Origin: Bizionia sp.
Lineage (GTDB): Bacteria > Bacteroidota > Bacteroidia > Flavobacteriales > Flavobacteriaceae
DNA: 64,000 nt
Assembly (NCBI GenBank): GCA_020631395.1
Contig: JAHDHI010000010.1
Coordinates: 17,544-81,543 of the forward strand
Reading direction: 5' to 3'
The notes under the pieces were generated by a model that worked only from the letters and a program-made list of their open reading frames with translations, had not been told where the DNA came from and made no database searches. Positions 18,848 to 28,658 of this stretch are shown here, piece after piece. The translations under genes and the position numbers were made by a program. How positions within the stretch are numbered: the first letter of the stretch is position 1; every line of letters starts with the position of its first letter.

Positions 18848-20596
18848 TCATAATTTCACGATTTTCTTGCTTACGGTTCCAAATTGACCTGTAAATGTTA
18901 CAAACAATGTCCCTGTCCAAGAACTTTTCAAATCCAAGGTAATCGTCCCATATCCATTTTCGATGTTTTTTTGAAGTAACCTCTGCCCCAACACATTGGC
19001 TATGGAAATAGAAATGGGTCCCGGAATGTTATCTAGGTCAAAAGACACTTCTCCTCGAGTTGGATTGGGGTAAGGCGCAGATATATGATTGTTAGACCAC
19101 TCATTAACAGACAAGACTGTTCCTACATCCATTGTCCAGTAACCTTCTGGTGCCACCATGGGTCTTGTCAAAGATTTTCCGGAGTTCGCTTCGGCCCATA
19201 TGTAATATTCCACATCGTTGGAGGCTGTATTCAAGTTTGCAGTCCAAGAGTCTCCTCCCGTATTGCTCATGGAAGCTTCATTGAACATGGTACTTCCCTC
19301 TTCTCTCCACAAGACCTTGGCCTCTTCTACGCCGGATATGTGTTTAATCATTGCTTCCACCACTACGCTGCTATTTGCATTTGCCTCGTCTATTGGTTGA
19401 TGTACAATCAACAATGGTTCTTCTACACCAATGGTATGTGTGATACAATGTATTGCTCCCAAAAGTGAAATTAAATTCTCACCATTGTTGTCCACATCGA
19501 TTCCCACTATGTTGTAACCAGGCATCAATTCTTGATAATAGGCAAGCGCAGGCGCATCCACCTCTGGTCTATATGTGGGAACCAATATCGTCTTGTTTAT
19601 GATAAGTGAATTGCTATAAGTCCTGTATGACCCACCATTGTCTGGATGGTTTCCACTTGTACTTGGCGGGGCATCGATCCACTTTATGTCGTACGGTGTG
19701 CCAAACGCCGATTGATGGTTATCCAAAACATACTGTATGTTTGCTTCAATTTGTGGCCCATCTGCAACTCCATCAGGATATTTGCTTACCAAAATGGTTT
19801 CTTCATCGAGCAACTTCATATGCATGTCTATGTGGTGTATCACATCATATGGCAGTGCATCCATTTTAATGTAGTTGTCAATTCCCATGTAGTTTTCCAT
19901 GATTTCATCTATTTGAGCTTCTGTCTTCACCGTAACTCCATAAGGATTGCCTGCTTCATTTTCATTTAACACCAAACTGGAAGAAAAGGCATTTCCAAGA
20001 CCATCGGACATGTAGTTTCCCCCTGTATTGACCAAATCATTGGTTCCTGAATCGGTTACATACAACGGAATGTTAAGCATGTTGGCTTGTGCAGTCGGCA
20101 TTACGTCGTCGTCCGGGCGAGGTCTATTGTATATCCAATCGACGAGGGCTCTTTCCCCGACATCATTCGAATAGATCGTGTTTCCGGCATAGTCACGAAT
20201 CCAAATGCTATTTGCCGGAGCGTTCAAAAAAGAGACATTGGTAAGGTCCACACCTCCAGAAGTAAGGTAATTGGCAACCGAGTTTTCATTTTGCGTCGTT
20301 ATCAACACCTTGCATTCGTTTACTGCTGCCGCTACTATTTGACGTAGAATGCCACTGAAACCATTGTCCCAAGAAACGACCAAATACTCTACTTCTTCCC
20401 ATTCTGCCATGGCTCGAACTGCTCCAGATGGAGGTGGTGTTATTCTTGAGTTTCTAAATGTAAAATTGGAAATTATGTTTTTTTCCGTTTCGGAAAGTCC
20501 TTTGGGAAGAATTTCTCTTTCCTGAGAAAACATCGATGAGCAAAATAAGGATAGTATAAGTCCTAATGCTATGGCTTTAATAGTCTGACTTTTCAT
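18848..20596 (-). CDS. Secreted peptidylarginine/agmatine deiminase family protein with T9SS tail
   Basis: A 582-residue exported enzyme. Residues 1-24 are a signal peptide. Residues about 55-395 are the Porph_PAD catalytic domain with D135 ('IWIRDYAGN'), H255 and D257 ('HHIDMHMKLL'), N329 ('YSNSLIINK') and the nucleophile C384 ('AIHCITHTIG'). These match Asp130, His236, Asp238, Asn297 and Cys351 of P. gingivalis PPAD. 'NRPRPDDDVMP' and 'TGGNYMSDG' are also shared. Residues about 400-490 look like the Ig-like domain of PPAD, and about 505-582 is a T9SS type A tail. It should hydrolyse guanidino groups outside the cell, giving citrulline or carbamoylputrescine and ammonia. Peptidylarginine versus free substrate cannot be decided here. 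Confidence 0.9.
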   Translation of the reverse strand: MKSQTIKAIALGLILSLFCSSMFSQEREILPKGLSETEKNIISNFTFRNSRITPPPSGAVRAMAEWEEVEYLVVSWDNGFSGILRQIVAAAVNECKVLITTQNENSVANYLTSGGVDLTNVSFLNAPANSIWIRDYAGNTIYSNDVGERALVDWIYNRPRPDDDVMPTAQANMLNIPLYVTDSGTNDLVNTGGNYMSDGLGNAFSSSLVLNENEAGNPYGVTVKTEAQIDEIMENYMGIDNYIKMDALPYDVIHHIDMHMKLLDEETILVSKYPDGVADGPQIEANIQYVLDNHQSAFGTPYDIKWIDAPPSTSGNHPDNGGSYRTYSNSLIINKTILVPTYRPEVDAPALAYYQELMPGYNIVGIDVDNNGENLISLLGAIHCITHTIGVEEPLLIVHQPIDEANANSSVVVEAMIKHISGVEEAKVLWREEGSTMFNEASMSNTGGDSWTANLNTASNDVEYYIWAEANSGKSLTRPMVAPEGYWTMDVGTVLSVNEWSNNHISAPYPNPTRGEVSFDLDNIPGPISISIANVLGQRLLQKNIENGYGTITLDLKSSWTGTLFVTFTGQFGTVSKKIVKL

Positions 20597-20909
20597 TATT
20601 CATCGTATTTGGTTTATGATTTACTAAGATATTTAATTTAAGTGAATTAAACACGGTAAAAACAGCGCGTAAAATACTACAAGGCAACACCTTAAACGAT
20701 TTTATTAGAAAGGACGTCTATTTCTTACATCTTTCATTTAATAAAACACAGATAAATGAAGGGAGTAATCGTACACAAGTAGTACAGAGAGTAATCAACA
20801 TATTGATTACCGGAACTACATATTTCGACATTATATTCAAAACTTGGAACGTGCGAAAAATGCAAACAAAAAATAAAGAATCAACATTAAAGAAGTGAAA
20901 TTTCACCTT
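20597..20909. other. Intergenic stretch between deiminase and hybrid kinase genes
   Basis: These 313 AT-rich bases lie upstream of the deiminase gene and downstream of the hybrid kinase gene, both on the minus strand. The left part should hold the deiminase promoter, but I see no full TAnnTTTG box. The right end holds half of the kinase terminator hairpin. The small minus-strand ORF here has no recognisable content. Confidence 0.5.
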
Positions 20910-20932
20910 TTAGCTTAAAGTTTCACTTCTTT
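20889..20932 (-). terminator. Hairpin overlapping the hybrid kinase stop codon
   Basis: A 12-base perfect inverted repeat (20889-20900 with 20921-20932) brackets the kinase stop codon at 20910-20912. The 5' arm on the message encodes the last residues and the 3' arm is untranslated, ending in three U. It is probably the transcript end, with folding possible only once the ribosome leaves. Confidence 0.5.
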
Positions 20933-23165
20933 TTTTGCTTAAGCTCCTCAAGATTGTAGTTAAAAAGTGCAATGAGTCATATGGTTTGGATAAAATGGCA
21001 TCCATGCCCGCCTCCAATATCTCTATGCGCATTTCTTCAACCTCTACGGCTGTCAATGCCACTATTGGGATATGCTTATTGAACTCCCTTATTTTTTTGG
21101 TCGCCTCTATTCCATTTACCTTGGGCATGTTTATATCCATGAGGATTAAATCGTAAGTACCGAACAACGCCATTGTGATAGCCTCATCCCCATCATTGGC
21201 AACACTAAACTTAATTCCATTTTTATCAAGCATGCGTTGGGTCACCTTTTGGTTTATTTTATTGTCATCCACAATTAAGACATGAATGTCTCCATATTGG
21301 GACGTCAAGGAACCACTAACATCCTCAACCGAAAGGTTTTGATTCGATGATGTTTGACTCAAGCTCGCATTTTCAATCAAATCCAAGGTAAAACTAAACT
21401 CCGACCCTTTTCCCAATTCACTTTTTAAATGAATGTCACTATTGTGCAATTTCAATAATTTCTTGGCAATGGGCAATCCCAAACCTGTTCCCTTGTGGTT
21501 GTAATTTTCATCTTCGACTTGGGTAAACTCTTCAAAAATAAAAGCTTGTTTGTCCTTGGGGATGCCTATGCCATCGTCCTTGATGACAAAATGCGTCCTA
21601 TATGCACCATCCTCGGTAATCTCTTTTAATTTGATATCGAACCAAATTGTGCCATTTTCATTGAACTTTGTTGCATTTCCTATTAAGTTCATCAATATTT
21701 GGGAAAGTCGAACAGAACTACCAATCAAGTTGTTCGGTATTTCTTTATCTATGTCAACTATGAGTTTATTTTTATTTTGTTCCAAACTATATTCGAAAGA
21801 CCTTGTGATGCTTCCAATAAGGGCATCTAGCCTAAATGGCACCTTTTCAAGCACAAGATCTTGGTAATCCATTTTATTTAGCAACAAGACATCATTGATC
21901 AAGGCCAACAGGTAATCGGCAGAGAATTTAAGTGAATTCAATTCCTTTTGATGGGATTTTAGTTTAATGTCCTCTTGTAACATTGAGGATATGCCAATAA
22001 CACCATACAAGGGTGTCCGCAACTCATGACTCACCGTCGAGAAAAATTGACTCTTTACTTTCGATAGTTTTTCTGTCTTGTCTCTTGCTTCGACCAGTTC
22101 AATATTGTTCTTACTTAATTTTCTTATAAATTTCTTCCTAGACCTAAACAACAAATAGAACCCAAGCAATGCCAGCAACAAAACACTTGTTGCTATGATG
22201 AAGATGTAAGTCAACTCTTTGGATTTATCCACCAATTGTTGAGAGGCCTCAACCAATTCCCTGGAATGTTCTTTTTCTTTTATGGCTATTTCCAGATCTT
22301 TTTGGTATTCACTCAATTCAAATTTTGCACTGGCAACTTCTATGGCTTGCAACTTTTTGGAAGCATAGACTTTCTCTCTATAGTATTTTTCTTTTTCACT
22401 GCTAGATAGTGCTTTCTTGTAATCTCTTTGCTCCTTGTAGATTTCCTTGAGGTTCTTGTACACTTCTACACCCAAGTCATCCAGTCCTCCTTTTTCCAAC
22501 TCCTCACAAACTGGCAGCAACTCTTGTTCTGCCAAATAAAGATAATTTGCCCTATGGTAGTATCTCCCTTTCAATAATCTAATGCACATTTTATCTTCTT
22601 CTGGGACATCTACGTTCTCTGCAATGTTGCTTGCCTTGTTTAAATACTCATAGGCCTCTTCTTCTCTTCCATTGTCCAGCAAGGCCCAAATGACATTGAT
22701 GTATACGCCATAGATACGTCTTGGTTTATTGTTATTCTCATAGATGGAAATACTGTTCTGCAACAATTCAAACCCTTTTTCAAAAGTTTCTTCATTATTT
22801 GTTAAAATGGAGCCCAAATTCCTATATTCCAATGCAATGAGACTATCTACTTCAGACTTTTCAGCTATTTCAAGAGCCTTTTCAGCATTGGTCTTTGCTT
22901 TTGCCAAATCGTCCAATCTTTTATAGATTACACCCAATAGATCGTAACCATAGAATTTAGGATAATCGACCTTGTATTCGTTACCTTTTTCAATGAGTTT
23001 TGCACTTACTGTAATGGCTTCCTTGTAATTACGTGCCTCATATACATTGCTAGCTCTTGCTATCAAAGAGTCTAAGTACCTCTCTTGTACATCCGTAGTA
23101 TTCTGAGCTATAAGACAAGCTTTAGGAAAGAATAGCAATAAAATCAAAAGCTTTAGTAGCTTCAT
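20910..23165 (-). CDS. TPR-domain hybrid sensor histidine kinase/response regulator
   Basis: A 751-residue protein. Residues 1-20 are a signal peptide; about 25-265 are TPR helices placed in the periplasm. A coiled-coil stretch is followed by one transmembrane helix at 319-340. The HisKA domain has H380 in 'STVSHELRTPLYGVIG'; ATPase boxes 'NLIGNATKFNENG', 'KDDGIGIPKD' and 'KGTGLGLPIAKKL' follow. A C-terminal receiver (about 628-745) has the acidic pair in 'VLIVDDNKINQ' and phosphoacceptor D677 in 'ILMDINMPK'. There is no DNA-binding output domain, so the phosphate probably moves to another protein. The divergent neighbour encodes a CNNM/CBS protein. Confidence 0.93.
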   Translation of the reverse strand: MKLLKLLILLLFFPKACLIAQNTTDVQERYLDSLIARASNVYEARNYKEAITVSAKLIEKGNEYKVDYPKFYGYDLLGVIYKRLDDLAKAKTNAEKALEIAEKSEVDSLIALEYRNLGSILTNNEETFEKGFELLQNSISIYENNNKPRRIYGVYINVIWALLDNGREEEAYEYLNKASNIAENVDVPEEDKMCIRLLKGRYYHRANYLYLAEQELLPVCEELEKGGLDDLGVEVYKNLKEIYKEQRDYKKALSSSEKEKYYREKVYASKKLQAIEVASAKFELSEYQKDLEIAIKEKEHSRELVEASQQLVDKSKELTYIFIIATSVLLLALLGFYLLFRSRKKFIRKLSKNNIELVEARDKTEKLSKVKSQFFSTVSHELRTPLYGVIGISSMLQEDIKLKSHQKELNSLKFSADYLLALINDVLLLNKMDYQDLVLEKVPFRLDALIGSITRSFEYSLEQNKNKLIVDIDKEIPNNLIGSSVRLSQILMNLIGNATKFNENGTIWFDIKLKEITEDGAYRTHFVIKDDGIGIPKDKQAFIFEEFTQVEDENYNHKGTGLGLPIAKKLLKLHNSDIHLKSELGKGSEFSFTLDLIENASLSQTSSNQNLSVEDVSGSLTSQYGDIHVLIVDDNKINQKVTQRMLDKNGIKFSVANDGDEAITMALFGTYDLILMDINMPKVNGIEATKKIREFNKHIPIVALTAVEVEEMRIEILEAGMDAILSKPYDSLHFLTTILRSLSKKRSETLS

Positions 23166-23335
23166 TTTTATAAGTTTTAGGGCCTTGAAAGGTACTTATA
23201 ATGAACAAAATACACAAATTATAAAAATTCTTATGTTTTTGAAGGACAGAATATGGTATACAAGCCATTAAGAATTGTTCATATCGGGAAGATCTAACAT
23301 TTTTTTAATTAAATTAGCCAGAAATAAAAAACTGA

Positions 23336-24457
23336 ATGGCCTTACTATTATTCTACGCTTTCATCTCTATCTTTTTTTCCTTTCTATGCTCTATTTTGGA
23401 AGCTGTCCTATTGAGTGTGACACCTACTTTCATCAATGTGAAAAAGAAAGAAGGCAAGGGCTTTTCCAAAGACTTGGAGAGATTGAAAAAAGATGTGGAT
23501 AGACCTCTAATCGCCATTCTTACCTTAAATACCATTGCACATACCGTTGGTGCCATTCTAGTAGGAGTTCAGGCTAAAGTCGCCTACTCCGAAATGTTTG
23601 AAAGCCAAACAAGATCTATATTTGGCGTATCATTTACCGAAGATCTAATGGTCGGTGTAGTATCATCCCTAATGACCATTCTAATACTGGTCGCTTCAGA
23701 AATCATTCCAAAAACAATAGGAGCAACCTACTGGAAAGGATTGGCCAATTTCACAACCAAGGCTCTTAATGTATTGATTTTTCCATTGAGATGGACTGGC
23801 ATACTTTGGGTTTTACAACTCACAACGAAACTCATTGGAGGAAAAGGACATCATGGTAGTGTACTGAGTCGTGAGGATTTTCATGTCATGGCGGACATGG
23901 CACATGAAGAAGGTGTGTTTCAAGAAAGTGAAAGCAAAGTCATCAAAAATCTTTTGACATTTAAAGATGTGGTGGCAAAACATGTCATGACCCCTAGAAC
24001 GGTCATGAAAACCGAAAACGAAAATGCAACCATAGAAGAATTTTTCAATAATAACATAAATCTTCGCTTTTCCAGAATCCCTGTATATCTTGATACGGAA
24101 GACAACATAAAGGGACTTGTTCTAAAGGATGAGATCTTCAAGGAAATGGCTTTGGGCAATGGTTCAAAAAAGTTGTCGGAGATTAAACGACACATTATCA
24201 TAGTAGATAGAGACTTGGCCATTCCCAAATTGTTTGAACAACTTGTGGATACCAGAAATCACATGGCCTTGGTTGTCGATGAGTATGGTACCATTAGCGG
24301 TCTGGTAACAATGGAAGATGTGATAGAGACCCTTCTGGGTCTTGAGATTATGGATGAAAGCGACAATGTATCCGATTTGCAAGTACAAGCTCGAAAAAAT
24401 TGGGAAACCAGAGCCAAAAAATTGGGTATATTAGATGATGAAACTAAAAATGACTAG
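23336..24457 (+). CDS. CNNM (DUF21) and CBS domain membrane protein, hemolysin/CorC type
   Basis: A 373-residue protein. Residues about 1-150 form a DUF21 membrane domain with roughly four helices (2-24, 58-80, 105-125, 138-155). A tandem CBS pair at about 205-325 follows ('VMTPRTVMKTE', 'SRIPVYLDTEDNIKGLV', 'ALVVDEYGTISGLVTMEDV'). Members are linked to magnesium or cobalt efflux; 'hemolysin' is a historical label. It is shorter than forms with a C-terminal CorC domain. It begins a plus-strand run of five closely spaced genes ending at 27406. Confidence 0.9.
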   Translation: MALLLFYAFISIFFSFLCSILEAVLLSVTPTFINVKKKEGKGFSKDLERLKKDVDRPLIAILTLNTIAHTVGAILVGVQAKVAYSEMFESQTRSIFGVSFTEDLMVGVVSSLMTILILVASEIIPKTIGATYWKGLANFTTKALNVLIFPLRWTGILWVLQLTTKLIGGKGHHGSVLSREDFHVMADMAHEEGVFQESESKVIKNLLTFKDVVAKHVMTPRTVMKTENENATIEEFFNNNINLRFSRIPVYLDTEDNIKGLVLKDEIFKEMALGNGSKKLSEIKRHIIIVDRDLAIPKLFEQLVDTRNHMALVVDEYGTISGLVTMEDVIETLLGLEIMDESDNVSDLQVQARKNWETRAKKLGILDDETKND

Positions 24458-24462
24458 TTAAA

Positions 24463-24936
24463 ATGGAAACTTGCTACATCTATTCACCTTTGGGAATTAC
24501 GAAAATTAAAGGTGACATCAATGGTATAGCTTCCGTTTCCGTATTGAATAGCGAAGAAAAAATTTCAGATGTCATACCAGAGGTTTTGGAAGATTGCGTT
24601 CTTCAACTCAACGAGTACTTTCAAGGAGACAGGAAACAATTCAGCTTGAAGTTAAACCCACAAGGCACGCCATTCCAAAAACGTGTATGGGAAATGCTAA
24701 AAACCATTCCCCATGGCAAAACCACTTCCTACCTAGCTCTTTCCAAGCAATTGGGAGATGTCAAGGCCATTAGAGCCGTAGCCAATGCCAATGGTAAGAA
24801 CCCTCTTTGGATTATAGTTCCTTGTCACAGGGTCATAGGAAGCGATGGTAGTCTTACCGGATATGCTGGTGGCTTACATAGGAAACAATGGCTTTTGGAA
24901 CACGAAAGCCCATACAAGCAACAATCGTTATTTTAA
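24463..24936 (+). CDS. ogt: Methylated-DNA--protein-cysteine S-methyltransferase
   Basis: A 157-residue suicide repair protein that takes the methyl group from O6-methylguanine onto C121 in 'IIVPCHRVIGSDGSLTGYAGG'. 'GTPFQKRVWEMLKTIPHGKTTSY' is the helix-turn-helix that flips the base out. Length fits Ogt/MGMT without an Ada regulatory domain. It starts five bases after the CNNM gene stop, and the next ATG is one base after its own stop. Confidence 0.94.
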   Translation: METCYIYSPLGITKIKGDINGIASVSVLNSEEKISDVIPEVLEDCVLQLNEYFQGDRKQFSLKLNPQGTPFQKRVWEMLKTIPHGKTTSYLALSKQLGDVKAIRAVANANGKNPLWIIVPCHRVIGSDGSLTGYAGGLHRKQWLLEHESPYKQQSLF

Positions 24937-24937
24937 A

Positions 24938-25462
24938 ATGTATAAAACGTTAGCCTCTATTTTAAAACGTTTCTTTAGCAATCGCCAAATTTACATGTAT
25001 GGCTTTAATTGGTCTCCAATGTATCGCCGTACAACTGCCAAACTAATTGAAGTTAGCGAAGATTTGCATTATGTAAGAATAAAAATCCCATTAAATTGGA
25101 AAAATAGAAACTATGCCGGGTCAATCTTTGGAGGCAGCATGCTTTCTGCCACAGATCCCATCTACATGGTGCAACTCATTCACATTCTTGGAGATGATTT
25201 TGTCGTTTGGGACAAATCTGCAACCATTAAATACAAGCGCCCTGCCAAAGAAACAGTTTATTGTGAATTTATCTTTTCCATTGAAGAAATAGAAAGCATC
25301 AAACAATCCATATTGAAGAAAAACGAAATGGAGCTATTGAAATCCACTCATTTGACCAATGCTCGAAACGAAGTATTCGCCGAAGTTTCAAAAATCATTT
25401 ACATTGCAGATAAATCGTTTTACAAAAAGAAGATGAAACACAGGCAACAAGCTTTGAAATAA
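24938..25462 (+). CDS. DUF4442 hotdog-fold protein
   Basis: A 174-residue protein. I place the start at ATG 24938, just after the ogt stop; an earlier in-frame ATG at 24845 lies inside ogt. 'WSPMYRRTTAKLIEVSEDLHYVRIKIPL', 'NYAGSIFGGSMLSATDP' and 'WDKSATIKYKRPAKETVYCEF' are typical of DUF4442, a thioesterase-like hotdog family. The catalytic role is unproven. Confidence 0.8.
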   Translation: MYKTLASILKRFFSNRQIYMYGFNWSPMYRRTTAKLIEVSEDLHYVRIKIPLNWKNRNYAGSIFGGSMLSATDPIYMVQLIHILGDDFVVWDKSATIKYKRPAKETVYCEFIFSIEEIESIKQSILKKNEMELLKSTHLTNARNEVFAEVSKIIYIADKSFYKKKMKHRQQALK

Positions 25463-25515
25463 AGTGCATCAAGCTATTTTAATTTCTTATCTTTAATTTC
25501 TAAAAAAACTTTTCT

Positions 25516-26667
25516 ATGACCTTTCTCAAAAAGCTACTTAAAGCCGTAGTCGTTATCTTTGCATTGCTTATTGCCACTTTATACATCACAGATACGGACT
25601 ACTTGATTAAAGCCGTTCGCACCATATATATGAGAGGCTACACAACTGCCTTTTTGGATGATTATAAGAAGTTCGACAACAAGTCCATAGAAAAAGGGAT
25701 GCCTCAACCTTGGCCCAACCATAAAAATTACAATTCGGTCAAAGAAACCGAAGCCTTGCTAAAAGCCAATGCCGATTATGGGACCGTAGCTTACGTTATT
25801 ATCAAAAACGACAGCATTTGGTTTGAAAACTATTATGACGGCTATGATGCCAATTCCAAATCCAACTCCTTTTCAATGGCAAAAAGCTATGTTTCTGGAT
25901 TGATGGGAAAAGCCATCATGGATGGTCACATCAAAAGTCTAGATCAACCCGTTGGTGATTTCCTTCCAACCTTCAACAAAGGCAAAGCAGCCAAAATGAC
26001 TGTTGGAGATCTATCTAGCATGGCTTCGGGAACCAATTGGGACGAAGCCTACTATTCTCCTTTGTCCATAACCACTCGTGCTTATTTTGATGATGACTTG
26101 GAAAAGGTAATGTTAGGGTTAAAGGTAACAGACGAACCTGGACAAGCATTCAAATATTCCAGTGGAGATACGCAAATGCTAGCCATGGTCATTGAAAAAG
26201 CAACAGGCAAAAAATTGTACAAGTATTTTGAAGATAGTTTTTGGAAACCATTGGGTGCAGAAAATGCCACGCTTTGGCAAGTGGACAGCGAAGATCATGA
26301 TTTGGTGAAAGCCTATTGTTGCATAGCAAGCAATGCCAAAGATTTTGCCCGCTTTGGCAAACTATACAAAGACAACGGGAAATGGAATGGCAAACAAATC
26401 CTAGACTCCACTTTTGTGACAAAATCCCTAACCCCGCGTTTTAGCGATGTCTATGGTTACGGTTGGTGGTTGAAGAATCATAATGGAAAGGATTTCAAAA
26501 TGATGCGTGGTCACTTGGGACAATACGTCATCGTGCAACCAGAAGACAATGTAATCATCGTGCGTTTGGGTCATCAAAAATCACTAGACGCTGGCACTGG
26601 AACCTACACGAAGGACATCTCGATCTATATAGATGAAGCATACAAAATGTTGAATTCTGAAAATTAA
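25516..26667 (+). CDS. Serine hydrolase, class C beta-lactamase family
   Basis: A 383-residue membrane-anchored protein with an uncleaved helix at about 8-24. The beta-lactamase/transpeptidase fold has SxxK at S120-K123 ('FSMAKSY'), a YxS at 'FKYSSGDTQ' (catalytic tyrosine), and a C-terminal 'GHLGQYVIVQPEDNVIIVRLGH' in place of the KTG box. Homologs act as peptidases or esterases on cell-wall or ester substrates; beta-lactam resistance need not follow. A TATCTTTA box at 25488-25495 could be its own promoter. Confidence 0.9.
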   Translation: MTFLKKLLKAVVVIFALLIATLYITDTDYLIKAVRTIYMRGYTTAFLDDYKKFDNKSIEKGMPQPWPNHKNYNSVKETEALLKANADYGTVAYVIIKNDSIWFENYYDGYDANSKSNSFSMAKSYVSGLMGKAIMDGHIKSLDQPVGDFLPTFNKGKAAKMTVGDLSSMASGTNWDEAYYSPLSITTRAYFDDDLEKVMLGLKVTDEPGQAFKYSSGDTQMLAMVIEKATGKKLYKYFEDSFWKPLGAENATLWQVDSEDHDLVKAYCCIASNAKDFARFGKLYKDNGKWNGKQILDSTFVTKSLTPRFSDVYGYGWWLKNHNGKDFKMMRGHLGQYVIVQPEDNVIIVRLGHQKSLDAGTGTYTKDISIYIDEAYKMLNSEN

Positions 26668-26692
26668 GATTTTTTTTGACATAATATAAAGC

Positions 26693-27406
26693 ATGATAAG
26701 CAAACTAAACCTCGAAAACATATTGTTCCTTGACATTGAAACAGTTCCTGAAACTCAACATTTTTCAGAATTGGACAAAACCAAACAAGAACTATGGGAC
26801 CTAAAATCCAAATACCAACGCAAGGAGGAGTTCTCTGCCGAAGAATTCTATGAGCGTGCAGGCATTTGGGCAGAATTTGGAAAGATAATATGTATTTCAG
26901 TAGGATATTTCACAGCTCAAAACGACATTCGATTGTTTAGGACGACTTCCTTTCATGGAGAAGAAACAAAGCTTCTAAAAGACTTTAAAAACTTGTTGAT
27001 TTCTCATTTTAGTCAAGCAAAGCATTTACTTTGTGCTCACAATGGCAAAGAGTTTGATTTCCCATACATAGCAAGGCGAATGATCATCAATAACATCGAA
27101 CTACCCTACAAATTGAATCTCTTTGGTAAAAAACCATGGGAAGTACCGCACTTGGACACATTGGATCTCTGGAAGTTTGGGGATTATAAAAATTATACAT
27201 CTTTGAAATTGTTAACCAACGTATTGGGCATCCCTTCTCCAAAAGACGACATTGATGGTAGTGAAGTCTACAGGGTATACTATGAGGACAATGAAATTGA
27301 CCGCATCGTCACCTACTGTGAAAAAGATACCGTTGCTGTGGCTCAGATCTTCTTGAGGTTGCGTGGTGATGCCATTTTGGAAGAACACGAAATTATCCAC
27401 GTTTAG
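26693..27406 (+). CDS. 3'-5' exonuclease of the PolB-exonuclease-like (DEDDy) family
   Basis: A 237-residue protein. Exo I is 'LFLDIETVPE' (D14, E16); Exo II is in 'LLCAHNGKEFDFPYIARRM'; Exo III is 'YCEKDTVAVAQIF' with the YxxxD pattern of the DEDDy group. These residues bind two metals for nucleotide release from a 3' end. The family is annotated as related to the exonuclease domain of DNA polymerase B. Whether it acts on DNA or RNA is not known. It ends the plus-strand run that began at 23336. Confidence 0.87.
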   Translation: MISKLNLENILFLDIETVPETQHFSELDKTKQELWDLKSKYQRKEEFSAEEFYERAGIWAEFGKIICISVGYFTAQNDIRLFRTTSFHGEETKLLKDFKNLLISHFSQAKHLLCAHNGKEFDFPYIARRMIINNIELPYKLNLFGKKPWEVPHLDTLDLWKFGDYKNYTSLKLLTNVLGIPSPKDDIDGSEVYRVYYEDNEIDRIVTYCEKDTVAVAQIFLRLRGDAILEEHEIIHV

Positions 27407-27503
27407 CTTTCAACCACCCAATAAGACAAAGTTGCCTTAGCTCGCTTAGAAGAAATCATTTAAAGGTTTGACAATAAAACCATTCGTTTTTGTCTTTTTA
27501 GGT

Positions 27504-28637
27504 TTAGCTCAAAGTAATCTCATAAACAGTTTCGTTGTCCAAAGAATAATTACCGGATATGTCTTCTATCTTTTTTTGGTTGTTATCATCGAAGTAAGTA
27601 ATTCTAAATTGCTTTATTTGATCTTCCGGATACGAATTGATTTCCAAGTCTATTGTCCCATTGGCATCAGAGGTCTTGCTGGACTTAAACTTATACTCCG
27701 TCAAAACATCCACAGTGACCTTTAATGGTTTTTCATTTAGATTTAAAAACTTGGCCTTGAATCGTTGCAATGCTTTCTCGGGCTCATCGACATAATTTTT
27801 GTGCTGTTGATTTGTGTTTTGATGTTTGTTTCTATAAAACCCTAGATGAATGTTGTTGGAAACATCATCTAAAAAGGTATTGTACCCTTTTTTTTCCGCA
27901 TCATCGAAATACTTGCAGGATTCACTGGTATGCAATCTAGAAAACTCCACCTCTTTACTGTACCTTTTTCTGTTTCTCCAATTAGAAATGGCAACTACTG
28001 AACGTTTGAACAGGTAAAACACAAACAAACCTGCCAAAACTTCCAACACATAAAACAGTACAGGAAGTACATCTTGTATTCCAAATGCAGATTCTCTAAT
28101 TCCTGCTGCAATTTCTCTGGCCACCCTTTCTTTGGAAAAATAGAATATTGCAGCTCCAATGGCCACAAAGAGAATAAATCCAAAAATGGCTTGTCCTTTC
28201 GTATGTTTAAGAACCCCTTTTCTTATGTCTGAGTCTGGTTTGGATTTATTGGAAAGTATTTTCTTTTCTTCAAAAAAGCGTTTGTTTCTAATGTGGGAAC
28301 TTAAAATTCCAACTAGCAACTCTGCAATGACAATGGAAATGAATATAATCCCTATTCCTATAACCCAAGGAGCTTGAGGTAAAATATCCCTGTAAATTTC
28401 CCTACTGAAGTAATATTCCAGAATACATATCACCGCAAAGGCAATGCTGAAGGGCACAACATAGGCATTGGACATTATTTTGTCCCATTGACTTAGTTTT
28501 TCTTCATTGGGCTTTAAGATTTTAAAAGTATCCCTTGCTCTTTTTGATGCCGAGTTTGCTCTAGCTGCGACTTCATCCGAAATGGAGTATAGGTTTTCTG
28601 ACTCGTCGGTAGACGGTTGGTTCCAGTTGGTAATCAT
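27504..28637 (-). CDS. Four-helix membrane protein of unknown function
   Basis: A 377-residue protein I do not recognise. Hydrophobic segments lie at about 55-73, 90-115, 149-167 and 190-210. The N-terminal 50 residues and C-terminal 165 residues are soluble and charged. The C-terminus ends in beta-type sequence ('EINSYPEDQIKQFRITYFDD'). It starts 21 bases after the VWA lipoprotein gene and is very likely co-transcribed with it, suggesting a membrane partner for that protein. Confidence 0.75.
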   Translation of the reverse strand: MITNWNQPSTDESENLYSISDEVAARANSASKRARDTFKILKPNEEKLSQWDKIMSNAYVVPFSIAFAVICILEYYFSREIYRDILPQAPWVIGIGIIFISIVIAELLVGILSSHIRNKRFFEEKKILSNKSKPDSDIRKGVLKHTKGQAIFGFILFVAIGAAIFYFSKERVAREIAAGIRESAFGIQDVLPVLFYVLEVLAGLFVFYLFKRSVVAISNWRNRKRYSKEVEFSRLHTSESCKYFDDAEKKGYNTFLDDVSNNIHLGFYRNKHQNTNQQHKNYVDEPEKALQRFKAKFLNLNEKPLKVTVDVLTEYKFKSSKTSDANGTIDLEINSYPEDQIKQFRITYFDDNNQKKIEDISGNYSLDNETVYEITLS

Positions 28638-28658
28638 TAGGTTAGTGTGTGTTATTTG

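Noticed and set aside
20718..20906. 62-residue minus-strand ORF next to the hybrid kinase
   Set aside because: Low-complexity, cysteine-rich translation of AT-rich DNA overlapping the terminator.
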